64,000 nt of DNA. Source: Curvibacter sp. PD_MW3 (lineage in GTDB: Bacteria > Pseudomonadota > Gammaproteobacteria > Burkholderiales > Burkholderiaceae_C). The stretch spans positions 355,602-419,601 of the forward strand of contig NSIV01000002.1 of the NCBI GenBank assembly GCA_002633085.1, given 5' to 3'. A program made the position numbers and the translations under genes. Every line of letters starts with the position of its first letter. Positions within the stretch are counted from its first letter, which is position 1. Shown piece after piece: positions 1 to 9,794 of the stretch. The notes under the pieces are model-generated. The model made no database searches. It was not told the origin of the DNA and saw only the letters and a program-made list of their open reading frames with translations.

Positions 1-1066
1 CATCCAGCGCACCCAGCCTGGCATGGCGCGCCTGTAGCCGCAGGTCGTTGCCGGAGTTCTTGAACAGGGTACCGGCCACGCCGGCGTTGAACTCGGTGTG
101 GCGGTAGTCGCTGCGGCTGAACTGGGCCTTTACGCTTTGCAGCACACCGCCCAGGTCACGCACCTCCCCCTCCAACGCCAGACGGCTGGAGCGCATGGCG
201 ATATTGACCTCGTCTTCCGCCACCGTGCCGTAATTGCTGTCGTAGGTGGAAAGTGAGGCACCAAGGTAGCCGCGGTCGAAGAACAGCGAGCCACCGAGCG
301 CACCTCCCCAGGTCTGGCTGGCCGAGTTGCAGATGCGGCGGGCCGTGGTGGTGATGCCGCCGCGCGTGCAGGCCAGATCGACCGGTGCGGCCACATCCTG
401 CGTGTTGCGCGACATCACGTCGGCATGCAGCGCGTAGCGGTCGGTGCCGGTCTCCAGCAGCACGGCACCGCTTTGCTCACGGTTGCCGCTGGCCAGGCCA
501 ACGTCGGCCTTGCCGGCCACGCCGCCCTGGGCGTCGAACAGGGGCTCGCGCGGGATGCGATTGTCGATCACATTGACGACGCCGCCCACCGCGCTGCCGC
601 CATACTGCAAGGCGCCGGGGCCGCGCAGCACCTCGATCCGCTCGATTGTCAGCGGGTCCTGGGCAACGGCGTGGTCGTAGCTCAGGCTGGAGACATCGTG
701 ACTGGCGCCGCCGTTGTTCAGGATGCGGATGCGGTCGCCATCCAGGCCGCGGATCACCGGACGGCTGGCGTTCGGCCCGAAATAGGTGCTGCTGACACCG
801 GGCGTGCCGTCGAGCGTTTCGCCCAGCGTGGATTTGGAGCGCAGCAGCAGGGCCTCACCCGAATATTGTTCGGCGGGGGCGATCAATTCAGTCGCCCCTA
901 GCGGATTGCCGGTGACCACGACGGGAGCCAGGCTCGGTGCGTCGCCGGCTTGTGCCAGCGCCGGAGCGCCGGTCAGTGCCGTCAGGGTCAACGCCAACGG
1001 TGGCAACAAAGACAGTGAAGCGAAGGCAGTGCCCGGGGCACTGCGCAGGGAATGAAGGTGTTTCAT
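1..1066 (-). CDS. TonB-dependent outer-membrane receptor, ZnuD-like (partial, runs off left edge)
   Basis: The reading frame starts at the ATG at 1066 and stays open to the window edge (about 355 codons). The first 35-40 residues form a signal peptide ending near ALAQA. A plug domain follows, with the order LGETLDG, a PVIRGLDG box, a DHAV box, ERIEVLRGP and GGSAVGGVVN, which is the pattern I associate with ZnuD-type zinc receptors rather than siderophore receptors. The protein would sit in the outer membrane and take up a metal with TonB energy. Upstream genes on the same strand (DUF2946-like, DUF3299, ABC permease, ABC ATPase) resemble the zinc-starvation operon of pseudomonads, which supports zinc as substrate. 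The barrel is mostly outside the window, so ligand specificity is inferred. Confidence 0.85.
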   Translation of the reverse strand, partial: MKHLHSLRSAPGTAFASLSLLPPLALTLTALTGAPALAQAGDAPSLAPVVVTGNPLGATELIAPAEQYSGEALLLRSKSTLGETLDGTPGVSSTYFGPNASRPVIRGLDGDRIRILNNGGASHDVSSLSYDHAVAQDPLTIERIEVLRGPGALQYGGSAVGGVVNVIDNRIPREPLFDAQGGVAGKADVGLASGNREQSGAVLLETGTDRYALHADVMSRNTQDVAAPVDLACTRGGITTTARRICNSASQTWGGALGGSLFFDRGYLGASLSTYDSNYGTVAEDEVNIAMRSSRLALEGEVRDLGGVLQSVKAQFSRSDYRHTEFNAGVAGTLFKNSGNDLRLQARHARLGALD

Positions 1067-1141
1067 GACAGGTTCGTTGAATCGGAAGAACTTGCGCCAT
1101 GCCGGCAAACAGCTCGGCATGAAACAAGGACGGCACGGAAT

Positions 1142-1540
1142 TCAGCGAACCAGAGGAGGTGCGCGCGCCTCGAAGGCAGCAGGCGCCGGCAGGAACAGGT
1201 GAGCCAGAACCGCCTGCGAGACATACAAGGGCAGCGGCAGCGCCAGAGAGGGCAGCGCCAGGGCCGGCAGCACGTCGGCGTGGCCCAGGTGGTCGTACAG
1301 GCGGCAATCGGGCTCGCCGCCATCGGGTGCCAGCAGGTGTGCCAGCAGGCCCGGGGCATGGGCCGTCGAGCCCTGCGTCGCCTGGGCGGCCAGCGACACG
1401 CTGCCCGTATGCGGACTGTGCAGTGCACGGTGCGCCAGGCCCAGCATCTGCGCCCACAGCAGCGCCACGACGAGCAGCAGCACCGGGCCTAAGGCCGGGC
1501 GCTGGCGCGTCAGATGCGGAGGGGAACGATGTGGCTGCAT
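1142..1540 (-). CDS. DUF2946-like small membrane protein
   Basis: This 132-residue protein has a hydrophobic segment at about residues 15-33 (VLLLVVALLWAQ), a histidine-rich stretch just after it (AHRALHSPH), and further hydrophobic patches near the C-terminus. The layout matches the DUF2946 group, whose members are often found beside metal-responsive TonB receptors. It lies between the ZnuD-like receptor and the DUF3299 gene on the same strand, so a role in the same metal-acquisition unit is likely. The biochemical function is unknown. The ATG at 1540 begins 30 bases after the stop of the upstream gene. Confidence 0.6.
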   Translation of the reverse strand: MQPHRSPPHLTRQRPALGPVLLLVVALLWAQMLGLAHRALHSPHTGSVSLAAQATQGSTAHAPGLLAHLLAPDGGEPDCRLYDHLGHADVLPALALPSLALPLPLYVSQAVLAHLFLPAPAAFEARAPPLVR

Positions 1541-1570
1541 GGCGGGCGGGAGGCCGAGTTTACTTCAGCG

Positions 1571-2092
1571 TCATTTCACAGGCACCGCATCTGTCATGCG
1601 GTAGTACATGCCATAGGAATCGTCGTGCAGCACGGAAAAACGCCCTTCCACCACCACCGGCTCCATGCCGTACTTGACCGGGGTCTTGCTCTTCACCTCG
1701 ATCATGCTCTCCGGCCCGCCGGGCACACAGAAGGAGCAGGTCAGCGGCACCGAGCTGAGCAAAAAGTGCGTCTGCTTCTCGCCCGGGTCGAGCGGCATCA
1801 TGAAACCCTGCACACGCTGGGTCTTCTGGTCCAGCGCCTGGATGGCCGGCGGGAACATCGGCAGCACGCGGTTCTTTTCCACTTTGGTCTTGACCGTGGT
1901 CAGCAGTGACCACGCCAGCACATCGCTGCGCTCTTTCAGTTGCGGAAACGGGCTGTTCGGGCTATGCACACCGGCCCCGCTGCCATAGGGGCCGGACGGG
2001 ACGGGCGAGCTCAGCTGCGCCTGCGCACCCAGAGCAGCACACAGCAGCACGGCCAACACGGCCCAGCAAGGTTTGCGCAACAACATGGTCAT
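1571..2092 (-). CDS. DUF3299-type periplasmic protein
   Basis: This 173-residue protein has a signal peptide (residues 1-25, ending ALGAQAQ) and a compact domain containing VQGFMMPLD, a CSFCVPGGP cysteine pair and a C-terminal beta-rich VVEGRFSV segment. Those are features of DUF3299 proteins. In Pseudomonas aeruginosa a DUF3299 gene (PA4066) follows an FtsX-type permease and an ATPase in a Zur-controlled operon, and the same order is seen here. It probably acts in the periplasm with the adjacent ABC transporter. The exact activity is not known. The gene starts 8 bases after the permease stop, so the two are almost certainly co-transcribed. Confidence 0.75.
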   Translation of the reverse strand: MTMLLRKPCWAVLAVLLCAALGAQAQLSSPVPSGPYGSGAGVHSPNSPFPQLKERSDVLAWSLLTTVKTKVEKNRVLPMFPPAIQALDQKTQRVQGFMMPLDPGEKQTHFLLSSVPLTCSFCVPGGPESMIEVKSKTPVKYGMEPVVVEGRFSVLHDDSYGMYYRMTDAVPVK

Positions 2093-2099
2093 CTTGGAT

Positions 2100-3317
2100 T
2101 CAGTTCTTCAAACTCAGCAATTGTCCGGCTTCCACCCGGTAGGCGCTGAACGCCGGCAACAGAGCGGCCAGCGCCGCCACACCCAGGGCAATCACCGGCA
2201 CCCAGGCCTCCACGCCCAGCCAGAGCCAGCCGGTCAGGGGCAGCGATTGCTCGGCCTGCAATAAAAAGCCTAACAGACCTGTCAAGAGGTGCCCCCCCGC
2301 CAGGCCCAGCACGCTGGCCAGCACCGCCAGCCACAGCGCCTCACACAGCAGCAGCCTGGCCAGCCGGGCCGGGCTGGCGCCCAGCATGCGCAGCAACGCC
2401 AGATCGGCACGCCGTTCGCGTACCGCATTCCACAACGCAATGAAAACGCTTAAGGCGGCGGTAAGCAGCAGCACGGCGCCAAAGCCGCGCAGCACATCAG
2501 CCCCGACGCCGACCATGCGCAACAGGCGCGTGATCTCCAGCGCCGGCGCCGCGGCCTGCAGATTGGTCGTGCTGTTGACGAAACGCGGAAACGAGACGGC
2601 GGCCAGCGGGCTGCGGTACTGGATCAGCGCCAGCGTGATCTCGCGTTGCTCGTCTTCTTGGGCTGCGTCATGGTCGTCGTGCGCGTCGGCCTTGCCGTGG
2701 CCGGCCTCGTGCACCGCCCACACCGACTCGGTAGCCGTCAGCACCAGCCGATCCAGCACACAGCCGCAGGGCGCCAGCACGCCGACCACCCGGTACGGAT
2801 GGGCCGCATGCGCTGCGCCCCCACCACCAAGGCCATGCGCGCCGGCAAAAGTCTGCCCGGTCTGCAGCCTGGTGGCCTGCGCCATCTGGGCGCCGAGCAC
2901 CACCTCTATCGGCGCCTGCCAGGCCTGCCCCTGTGCCAGCTGCGCGTCATAGTGGCGAAGGTAATCCGGCGTAGTGCCAACGATGCGAAAGCCCTGATAG
3001 CTGTCGCCCAGACTCAGCGGAATCAGTTGCGCCACGCGCGCGTCCTGCGCCAATGCCTGCACCGCCTTGAGCGGGATATTGCCGGGTGGCACGTCGAGGT
3101 GAAAGACGCCGGCCAGGATCAGTTGCATCGGGCTGCCCTTGGCACCCACCACGACGTCGATGCCGGCCAGGTCGCGCTCAAACGCACGGTCGATCTGCGC
3201 ACGCGTCAGCAGCACGAAGGTGATGGCGGCCAGACCGAGCGTCAGCAGCAGCAGGTTGAGGCTGGCCGCCAAAGGCCGCGAGACAAGGTAGCGCCAGGAC
3301 AATGCTATTGTTTTCAT
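2100..3317 (-). CDS. ABC transporter permease, FtsX/MacB type
   Basis: This 405-residue protein has one N-terminal membrane segment (about 17-40), a long periplasmic domain (about 45-270, with a histidine-rich patch HGKADAHDDHD near 205-215) and three C-terminal segments ending with an FtsX-type domain (ALLRMLGASPARLARLLL near 305). This is the topology of LolC/MacB-like permeases. It pairs with the ATPase just upstream (2 bases between stop and start). The His/Asp-rich periplasmic patch may bind metal, as in zinc-regulated operons of this type. The start codon lies inside an interspersed repeat (3304-3342), so the first few residues are repeat-encoded. Confidence 0.85.
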   Translation of the reverse strand: MKTIALSWRYLVSRPLAASLNLLLLTLGLAAITFVLLTRAQIDRAFERDLAGIDVVVGAKGSPMQLILAGVFHLDVPPGNIPLKAVQALAQDARVAQLIPLSLGDSYQGFRIVGTTPDYLRHYDAQLAQGQAWQAPIEVVLGAQMAQATRLQTGQTFAGAHGLGGGGAAHAAHPYRVVGVLAPCGCVLDRLVLTATESVWAVHEAGHGKADAHDDHDAAQEDEQREITLALIQYRSPLAAVSFPRFVNSTTNLQAAAPALEITRLLRMVGVGADVLRGFGAVLLLTAALSVFIALWNAVRERRADLALLRMLGASPARLARLLLCEALWLAVLASVLGLAGGHLLTGLLGFLLQAEQSLPLTGWLWLGVEAWVPVIALGVAALAALLPAFSAYRVEAGQLLSLKN

Positions 3318-3342
3318 AGCTATTGGCGCTTATCTGACAAGG
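3304..3342 (+). repeat. Interspersed short repeat, copy a (junction of ABC genes)
   Basis: The segment contains GCTATTG, then ATAGC, TTGGCGC and finally a GACAAGG tail. It aligns with copies at 12710, 13978, 16079, 53369 and 61885. Here it supplies the last codons and stop of the ATPase gene and the start codon of the permease gene. Confidence 0.65.
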
Positions 3343-3994
3343 CCAAAGCCTCGTTTTGAGCATCAAGATCGAGCACAGCCGCCGCCGGCAGGGCCTGCCG
3401 CACGCGCGCATCGTGCGTGGCGATCACCAGCGTGGCACCGGTCTGCTGCGCCGTGGCCTGCAGCAGGGCCAGCGCGTCCTGCGCGGCTTCGTCGTCCAGG
3501 CTGGCGGTGGGTTCGTCGGCCAGGATCACTTTCGGCTTCAAGAGCACGGCGCGCGCCAGCGCCACGCGCTGCGCCTGGCCGCCCGAGAGTTGGGCCGGCT
3601 TGCGCCCGGCCAGCTCGGCCACACCCAAGGCGGCGAGCGCGGCCTGAATGGCCTCCCGGTCCTCCGGCAGACCAGCCGCAAAGTAGGCCAGCCCCAGGTT
3701 GCCAGCCACGGTGAGCGCCTCGCTTAAGTGCAACTGTTGCGGCAGAAAACCGATGTGGCGCGCGCGCCAGGCATCGCGCTGCACGGCCGTGAGTGCGGCC
3801 AGCGTCTGGCCGGCCACCACCAGTTCACCGGCACTGGGCGCACGCAAGCCGGCGGCCAGCGCCAGCCAGGTAGATTTGCCCACGCCGGAGCGCCCGCGCA
3901 ACAACAGCACGCCGCCCTGCGGCACCTCGACATCGGGAAAGGCCAGCACCGCCCCGTCGGGGTAGCGGTAGCGCAATCCGCGTGTGGAAATCAT
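3320..3994 (-). CDS. ABC transporter ATP-binding protein, LolD/MacB type
   Basis: The protein has 224 residues when started at the ATG at 3994, which directly precedes the conserved opening [14 protein letters not shown]; the longer upstream extension would overlap msrA. Walker A (GRSGVGKST) is near residue 36, the signature [14 protein letters not shown] near 135, and Walker B ([12 protein letters not shown]) near 158, followed by an ATHD switch histidine. It powers the FtsX-type permease encoded immediately downstream. The start lies 10 bases after the msrA stop, so msrA and the transporter genes are probably one transcript. The final residues (LSDKRQ) come from repeat copy a. Confidence 0.9.
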   Translation of the reverse strand: MISTRGLRYRYPDGAVLAFPDVEVPQGGVLLLRGRSGVGKSTWLALAAGLRAPSAGELVVAGQTLAALTAVQRDAWRARHIGFLPQQLHLSEALTVAGNLGLAYFAAGLPEDREAIQAALAALGVAELAGRKPAQLSGGQAQRVALARAVLLKPKVILADEPTASLDDEAAQDALALLQATAQQTGATLVIATHDARVRQALPAAAVLDLDAQNEALALSDKRQ

Positions 3995-4004
3995 GCGTGG
4001 CGTC

Positions 4005-4544
4005 TCACTTGAGCAAGGCGGCAAAGGTCTGCCGCAGCTTGGCCACCTTGGGACCCACCACAAAGGCGCAGTAACCCTGGTTGGGGTGCTGTTCGTAATA
4101 GTCCTGGTGGTAGTCCTCGGCCGGCCAGTAGTTGGAAAGCGGCAGCACCTCGGTCACGATGGGCCCGTGGAAAACCACCGCCTGCTCCAGTTCGGCAATG
4201 AGCAGTTCCGCCTCAAGCTTCTGCTCCGGGGTGCTGAAGTAGATGGCGCTGCGGTACTGGGTGCCGACGTCGTTGCCCTGGCGGTTGAGCGTGGTCGGAT
4301 CGTGGATGGTGAAGAAGATCTCCAGCAACTGGCGCAGGCTGACCTGCGCTGGGTCGTAGGTCAGGCGCACCACCTCGTTGTGTCCCGTCGTGCCCGTGCA
4401 GACCTGCTCGTAGCTCGGCCGCTGCGCCTGGCCATTGCTGTAGCCGCTCTGCACATCGACCACGCCACGCACGCGCACGAACACGGCCTCGGTGCACCAG
4501 AAGCAGCCACCGCCAAGGGTGATCATGGGCAGGGAATCGGGCAT
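4005..4544 (-). CDS. msrA: Peptide-methionine (S)-S-oxide reductase
   Basis: This 179-residue enzyme reduces methionine-S-sulfoxide in proteins. The catalytic motif GGGCFWCTEAVF occurs at residues 10-21, and the family sequences YEQVCTGTTGHNEVV and QGYCAFVVGPK are present. The ATG at 4544 is preferred because it follows a GGAG about 8 bases upstream and places the catalytic Cys near the N-terminus as usual. A longer frame to 4616 has no family support. It is the first gene of the leftward metal-uptake cluster and lies divergent to the TetR regulator gene. Confidence 0.93.
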   Translation of the reverse strand: MPDSLPMITLGGGCFWCTEAVFVRVRGVVDVQSGYSNGQAQRPSYEQVCTGTTGHNEVVRLTYDPAQVSLRQLLEIFFTIHDPTTLNRQGNDVGTQYRSAIYFSTPEQKLEAELLIAELEQAVVFHGPIVTEVLPLSNYWPAEDYHQDYYEQHPNQGYCAFVVGPKVAKLRQTFAALLK

Positions 4545-4694
4545 GGCAGGCACTCCGTTGAATCGACAGGTGTTGCATCTTAATGAGTGCCTTGCAGCCC
4601 TGCCGGCTTTACCCAAGATTTACCTGCGGCTTGCCGGCCGCTGGTTTGGGCTGGTTAGGCTTGCAGCTTGACGCACCGGGGTGGAGTCGCTACA

Positions 4695-4716
4695 TTAATA
4701 ACCCGCGAGTCATTAA
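4695..4716. promoter_or_regulatory. Predicted TetR-family operator
   Basis: A 22-base inverted repeat with arms TTAATAACCCG and CGAGTCATTAA is symmetric at 18 of 22 positions. It ends 4 bases before the regulator's start codon at 4721. Position and size fit an autoregulatory operator for the TetR protein; the efflux genes follow in the same direction. Confidence 0.6.
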
Positions 4717-4720
4717 ATCC

Positions 4721-5422
4721 ATGTCACCCATTTCCAAGTTCATCTGCGAGACGCATGCCAAGGTGCACGCCAAGCGCGAGCGCCGCAAGGAAGCGCGTCC
4801 GGGTGAGTTGCTGGACGCCGCGCTGGAACTGTTTGTGGAAAAAGGCTTTGCCGCCACCAAATCGGAAGAAGTGGCGCGCCGTGCCGGCGTTTCCAAGGGC
4901 ACGCTGTTCCTCTATTTCGCCAGCAAGGAAGAACTGTTCAAGGCCGTCATCCGCGAGAACATCGCCGGCCGCTTCCCGGAGTGGAATGCTGAGTTCGATG
5001 CCTACACCGGCAGCACGGCCGATCTGCTGCGCTACACCATGACCATCTGGTGGCAGCGCCTGGGCGCCACCAAGGCCGGCGGCATCACCAAGCTGATGAT
5101 GAGCGAGGCCAGCAATTTCCCCGAGGTGGCCGCCTACTACCAGAAGGAAGTGATCGAACCCGGCCATGCGCTGGTTCGCCGCATCCTGCAGCGCGGCATC
5201 GACCGCGGCGAGTTCCGCCCGATCGACCTGAAGTACGGCGTCTACAGTGTGCTGGCGCCGATGATTTTTCTGCTGACCTGGGAGCACTCGCTCGGCGCCT
5301 GCGCCGGCTGCGATGAAACCCTGGTCCCCGAGGAATACCTGGCATCCCAGGTGGAAACCATCCTGCACGGCCTGTGCCAGCCGGACGCGCCCTCCCCGCC
5401 TGATCACAAGAAAGACCGCTGA
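4721..5422 (+). CDS. TetR/AcrR-family transcriptional regulator
   Basis: This 233-residue protein starts at the ATG at 4721. An upstream in-frame start at 4583 would read through the operator palindrome and adds an unconserved extension. The N-terminal helix-turn-helix (about residues 27-75) contains [36 protein letters not shown] and [10 protein letters not shown], which is the standard TetR DNA-binding layout. The C-terminal ligand domain is about 150 residues and ends with a CAGC motif and a Lys/Asp tail. It lies two bases before the RND adaptor gene, so it probably represses the efflux operon and itself through the palindrome just upstream. Confidence 0.9.
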   Translation: MSPISKFICETHAKVHAKRERRKEARPGELLDAALELFVEKGFAATKSEEVARRAGVSKGTLFLYFASKEELFKAVIRENIAGRFPEWNAEFDAYTGSTADLLRYTMTIWWQRLGATKAGGITKLMMSEASNFPEVAAYYQKEVIEPGHALVRRILQRGIDRGEFRPIDLKYGVYSVLAPMIFLLTWEHSLGACAGCDETLVPEEYLASQVETILHGLCQPDAPSPPDHKKDR

Positions 5423-5424
5423 CG

Positions 5425-6603
5425 ATGAAACGCTGGATCAAATGGAGCCTGATGGCGCTGGTGATTGCCTTGCTGGCCATCGGCATCCTGCGCGCGCTGT
5501 CGGCGCGCAAGGCCCAGCAAACCGCCCTCGTCACGGCGCAGGGTGCACAGACCGTGGTGGAACTGGCCGCCAGCGATGTGCTGCAAGTCAAGTCGCAGGA
5601 ACTCATGCGCGGCCTGCCGGTGTCCGGCACGCTCAAGGCCGTGAACGCCACGTTCGTCAAGGCGCGCGTGGCGGGCGAACTGCAGGAACTCAAGGTGCGC
5701 GAGGGCGACAGCGTGCAGGCAGGCCAGTTGATCGGCCGCATCGACCCGGCCGAATACGACGCCCGGCTGCGCCAGGCGCAGCAGCAGGCCGACGCCGCGC
5801 AGGCGCAGATCGACATCGCACAGCGCCAGTTCGACAACAACAAGGCGCTGGTGGATCAGGGCTTCATCTCCAAGACCGCGCTCGACACCTCGCTGGCCAA
5901 CCTCAACGGCGCGCGCGCCACGCACCTGGCGGCAGTGGCCGCTGCCGATGTGGCGCGCAAGAGCGCAACCGACACCCGACTGCTGGCCCCGATCAGCGGC
6001 CAGATTTCGCAGCGCCTGGCACAACCGGGCGAACGGGTCGCCGTGGATGCGCGCATCGTGGAGATCGTGGACGTCTCTCGGCTGGAAATCGAAGCGGCAT
6101 TGAGTGCGGCCGATTCGCTGGATGTGCGGCTCGGTCAGGAAGCCCTGCTGCAAATCGAAGGCGGTACCCAGCCGGTGGCCGCGCGCGTGGTGCGCATCAA
6201 CCCCAGCACCCAGGCCGGCAGCCGCAGCGTGCTGGTTTACCTCGGCCTGAACTCGACCAACGGCCTGCGCCAGGGCCTGTTCGCCCAAGGCACGCTCGGC
6301 ACCGCCAAGATGACGGCCCTGGCCGTGCCGGTGAGCGCTGTGCGCACCGACAAGCCGGCCCCTTATGTACAACTGGTTGACAAGCAGCAAGTGGTGCACC
6401 AGACCGTCACGCTGGGCGAACGCGGCGAGGCCGGCGGCCAAGCCATGGTGGCCGTGACCGGCGTGGCCGAGAACAGCGTGGTGCTGGCCGGCACCATTGG
6501 CACGCTGCGTGAAGGCACGCTGGTGAAGTTCACGGCGGCACAAGCAACCGCCCCCGCCGCGGCTTCTGCCCCGCCCGCGCCCCCCGCCTCGCAGGCACGC
6601 TAA
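5425..6603 (+). CDS. RND efflux periplasmic adaptor (membrane fusion protein)
   Basis: This 392-residue protein has an N-terminal hydrophobic anchor (residues 8-25), a barrel-sandwich half motif (VRARVAGELQELKVREGDSV-like region near 75-95), an alpha-helical hairpin (about 105-165) and the second lipoyl half (TRLLAPISGQIS near 185). A beta-barrel domain and a Pro/Ala-rich C-terminal tail follow. It would link the inner-membrane RND pump encoded 4 bases downstream to an outer-membrane channel, plausibly the TolC-type protein at 10879. Regulation by the TetR protein encoded immediately upstream is likely. Confidence 0.92.
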   Translation: MKRWIKWSLMALVIALLAIGILRALSARKAQQTALVTAQGAQTVVELAASDVLQVKSQELMRGLPVSGTLKAVNATFVKARVAGELQELKVREGDSVQAGQLIGRIDPAEYDARLRQAQQQADAAQAQIDIAQRQFDNNKALVDQGFISKTALDTSLANLNGARATHLAAVAAADVARKSATDTRLLAPISGQISQRLAQPGERVAVDARIVEIVDVSRLEIEAALSAADSLDVRLGQEALLQIEGGTQPVAARVVRINPSTQAGSRSVLVYLGLNSTNGLRQGLFAQGTLGTAKMTALAVPVSAVRTDKPAPYVQLVDKQQVVHQTVTLGERGEAGGQAMVAVTGVAENSVVLAGTIGTLREGTLVKFTAAQATAPAAASAPPAPPASQAR

Positions 6604-6606
6604 GCC

Positions 6607-9600
6607 ATGTGGTTCACCCGCGTCAGCCTCAAGAACCCGGTCTTCGCCACCATGGTGATGCTGGCCTTTGTGGTGCTGGGCCTGTTCTCTTACCAGCGTC
6701 TGCAGGTGGACCAGTTCCCCAACGTCGACTTCCCCGTGGTGGTGGTCACCACCGAATACCCGGGCGCCTCGCCCGAGATCGTGGAGAGTGAAGTCAGCAA
6801 GAAGATCGAGGAAGGCGTCAACTCGATCGCCGGCATCAACACCCTGACCTCGCGCAGCTACGAAGGCCAGTCGGTGGTGATCATCGAATTCCAGCTGCAC
6901 ATCGACGGCCGCAAGGCGGCCGAAGACGTGCGCGAGAAAGTCGCCTCGATCCGACCCAACCTGCGCACCGAGGTCAAGGAGCCGCGCGTGCTGCGCTTCG
7001 ACCCGGCCAACCGCGCCATCTGGTCGCTGGCCGTGCTGCCGGACGACAAGGCCGGCAAGGCCCTGACGGCTGTCGAACTCACCAACTGGGCCGACCAGGT
7101 CTTGAAGAAACGGCTGGAGAACGTGCGCGGCGTCGGCTCGGTCACGCTGGTGGGCGCCACGAAACGCGAGATCAACATCTACCTCAAGCCCCAGGCGCTG
7201 GAGGCCTTCGGCATCACCCCCGACCAGGTGGTGGCCGCGGTGAAGAGCGAGAACCAGGATCTGCCGCTGGGCGCCGTGCGCTCCCTGACGCAGGAGCTGA
7301 TGGTGCAGGTCGATGCACGCATGCAGCGGCCGGAAGACTTCAACCGCATCATCGTGACGCGCAAGGGCACGACGCCGATCCGCCTGGGCCAGGTGGCCAC
7401 CGTGCAGGACGGCGCGCAGGAAATCGACACCCTGGCGCTCTACAACGGCCAGCGCACGCTGCTAGCTTCGGTACAAAAATCGCAGGACGAGAACACCATC
7501 GCCGTGATCGACGGCCTCACGCGCGCCGTGGCCGAGTTGCAGCCGCTGCTGCCGCCCGGCGTGCGGCTGGAGCCCATCACCGACGGCTCGCGCCCGATCC
7601 GCGTGGCAGTGGACAACGTGCGCCGCACGCTGATCGAGGGCGCCATCCTGACGGTGCTGATCGTCTTCCTGTTCCTGAACTCCTGGCGCTCCACCGTCAT
7701 CACCGGCCTCACGCTGCCGATCGCGCTGATCGGCACCTTCCTGTTCATGAACCTGTTCGGCTTCACCATCAACATGATCACGTTGATGGCGCTCTCGTTG
7801 TGCGTGGGCCTGCTGATCGACGACGCCATCGTGGTGCGCGAGAACATCGTGCGCCACGTGCAGATGGGCAAGACGCCCTACCAGGCTTCGCTCGACGGCA
7901 CGCAGGAAATCGGCCTGGCGGTGCTGGCCACCACCTTCTCCATCGTCGCCGTGTTCCTGCCGATCGGCTTCATGGGCGGCATCATCGGCAAGTTCTTCCA
8001 CGAGTTCGGCATCACCATCGTGGCCGCGGTGCTGATCTCGATGTTCGTCAGCTTCACGCTCGACCCCATGCTGTCATCGATCTGGCACGACCCGAGCATC
8101 GACACCCATGGCCAGAATCTGCCGCCCGTGACGCTGTACGACAAGACCATCGGCCGCGTCACCGGCTGGTTCGACCGCACCACCGAAAGCCTGGCCGAAG
8201 CCTACCAGGGCATCCTGCGCTGGTCGCTGGCGCACAAGCTGGCCACGCTGGGCCTGGCGCTTGCCGTCTTCATCACCAGCATCTTCATGGTGCCGCTGTT
8301 GGGCACCGAGTTCGTGCCCAAGGCCGACTTCTCGGAAACCACCGTCAACTTCTACACGCCGGTCGGCTCCTCGCTGGAAGTGACCGAGGCCAAGGCACGC
8401 CAGGTGCAGGACATCATTCGCGAATTCCCCGAAGTGCGCTACACCCTGGCCACGCTCAACACCGGCAACGCGCTCGGCAAGAACTACGGCAGCATCTACG
8501 TGCGGCTGGTGGACCGCAAGGAACGTAGCCGCAATGTGGACCTGATGTCGGCCGTGCTGCGCGAGCGCCTGAAGCAGGTGCCCGGCATCACCATCACCCA
8601 TGCCGGTCTGCTCGACGCGGTCGGCGGGCAAAAGCAGATCGAGTTTTCACTTCAGGGCTCAGATCTCAAGGAACTGGAGCGCCTGACTACGCTGGTGATG
8701 GACAAGATCCGCGACATCCCCGGCCTGGTGGACCTGGACTCCAGCGCCAAGCCCAACAAGCCGACCATCGAGGTTGACATCCAGCGTGACGCGGCCTCCG
8801 ACCTCGGCCTCAACGTCAACCAGATCGCCAGCGCGCTGCGCATCCTGGTGGCCGGCCAGACGGTGGGCAACTGGCGCGCCAGCGACGACCAGACCTACGA
8901 CGTCAATGTGCGCCTGGCGCCTGACGCACGCAACACGCTGGCCGATCTGGAGCGCCTGCCCTTCACACTGGGCAGCAACACCGACGGCAGCTCGCGCGTG
9001 GTGCGCCTGAACCAGGTCGCCACGCTGCGCGAAGGCACCGGCTCCAACCAGATCAACCGGCGCGACCTGACGCGCGAGGTGGCGATCAACGGCAATGTCT
9101 ACAACCGCTCCGGCGGCGAGGTGTCGAACGACATCCGCAAGGCACTGGAGGGCATCAGCTTCCCGCCTGGTTACCGCTACTCGTTCAGCGGCTCGACCAA
9201 GAACATGGCTGAATCGTTCGGCTACGCCGTCTCAGCCCTCGCCATGGCCATCATCTTCATCTACATGATCCTGGCCAGCCAGTTCAAGAGCTTCTTCCAG
9301 CCGCTGGCACTGATGACCTCGCTGCCGCTCACCCTCATCGGCGTGGTGCTGGCGCTACTGATGTTCGGCTCCACGCTCTCGATGTTCTCCATCATCGGCG
9401 TCGTCATGCTGATGGGCCTGGTGACCAAGAACGCGATTCTGCTGGTGGACTTCGCCATCCGCGCCCGCGAAGAAGGCATGGAACGCGCCGACGCCCTACT
9501 GATGGCCGCGCGCGTGCGGCTGCGCCCAATCCTGATGACCACCCTGGCCATGATCTTCGGCATGGTGCCGCTGGCCTTCGCCCTGACCGAGGGTTCCGAG

Positions 9601-9741
9601 CAGCGCGCCCCCATGGGCCAGGCGGTGATCGGTGGCGTCATCACCTCCTCGCTGCTGACGCTGGTGGTGGTGCCTGTGGTCTACTGCTATATGGATGATT
9701 TCAGTCAATGGTTACGCCGGCGCTGGGGTCCGAAGCACTGA
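6607..9741 (+). CDS. RND efflux permease, HAE-1/AcrB-MexF type
   Basis: At 1044 residues the length is typical for proton-driven RND pumps. The N-terminal segment [17 protein letters not shown] is followed by the first periplasmic loop. TM4 carries the paired acidic residues in [10 protein letters not shown] (about residue 403), which are needed for proton transfer, and TM10-11 carry [14 protein letters not shown]. Duplicated porter domains and twelve membrane segments are visible. Substrates cannot be read from the sequence. The gene follows the adaptor with 3 untranslated bases, making a TetR-adaptor-pump operon. Confidence 0.95.
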   Translation: MWFTRVSLKNPVFATMVMLAFVVLGLFSYQRLQVDQFPNVDFPVVVVTTEYPGASPEIVESEVSKKIEEGVNSIAGINTLTSRSYEGQSVVIIEFQLHIDGRKAAEDVREKVASIRPNLRTEVKEPRVLRFDPANRAIWSLAVLPDDKAGKALTAVELTNWADQVLKKRLENVRGVGSVTLVGATKREINIYLKPQALEAFGITPDQVVAAVKSENQDLPLGAVRSLTQELMVQVDARMQRPEDFNRIIVTRKGTTPIRLGQVATVQDGAQEIDTLALYNGQRTLLASVQKSQDENTIAVIDGLTRAVAELQPLLPPGVRLEPITDGSRPIRVAVDNVRRTLIEGAILTVLIVFLFLNSWRSTVITGLTLPIALIGTFLFMNLFGFTINMITLMALSLCVGLLIDDAIVVRENIVRHVQMGKTPYQASLDGTQEIGLAVLATTFSIVAVFLPIGFMGGIIGKFFHEFGITIVAAVLISMFVSFTLDPMLSSIWHDPSIDTHGQNLPPVTLYDKTIGRVTGWFDRTTESLAEAYQGILRWSLAHKLATLGLALAVFITSIFMVPLLGTEFVPKADFSETTVNFYTPVGSSLEVTEAKARQVQDIIREFPEVRYTLATLNTGNALGKNYGSIYVRLVDRKERSRNVDLMSAVLRERLKQVPGITITHAGLLDAVGGQKQIEFSLQGSDLKELERLTTLVMDKIRDIPGLVDLDSSAKPNKPTIEVDIQRDAASDLGLNVNQIASALRILVAGQTVGNWRASDDQTYDVNVRLAPDARNTLADLERLPFTLGSNTDGSSRVVRLNQVATLREGTGSNQINRRDLTREVAINGNVYNRSGGEVSNDIRKALEGISFPPGYRYSFSGSTKNMAESFGYAVSALAMAIIFIYMILASQFKSFFQPLALMTSLPLTLIGVVLALLMFGSTLSMFSIIGVVMLMGLVTKNAILLVDFAIRAREEGMERADALLMAARVRLRPILMTTLAMIFGMVPLAFALTEGSEQRAPMGQAVIGGVITSSLLTLVVVPVVYCYMDDFSQWLRRRWGPKH

Positions 9742-9794
9742 GCGCCCGGTAAAATTTTCCAGGATCCACTAAAATACCCCATGGAGTATATGAA

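Noticed and set aside
4545..4720. Zur box upstream of msrA
   Set aside because: I looked for a GTTATANNATAAC-like site and saw no convincing match, so zinc control is inferred only from gene content.
5404..6900. 498-codon minus-strand frame over the RND adaptor
   Set aside because: Antisense shadow with His/Gly/Arg-rich translation; the plus-strand adaptor is certain.
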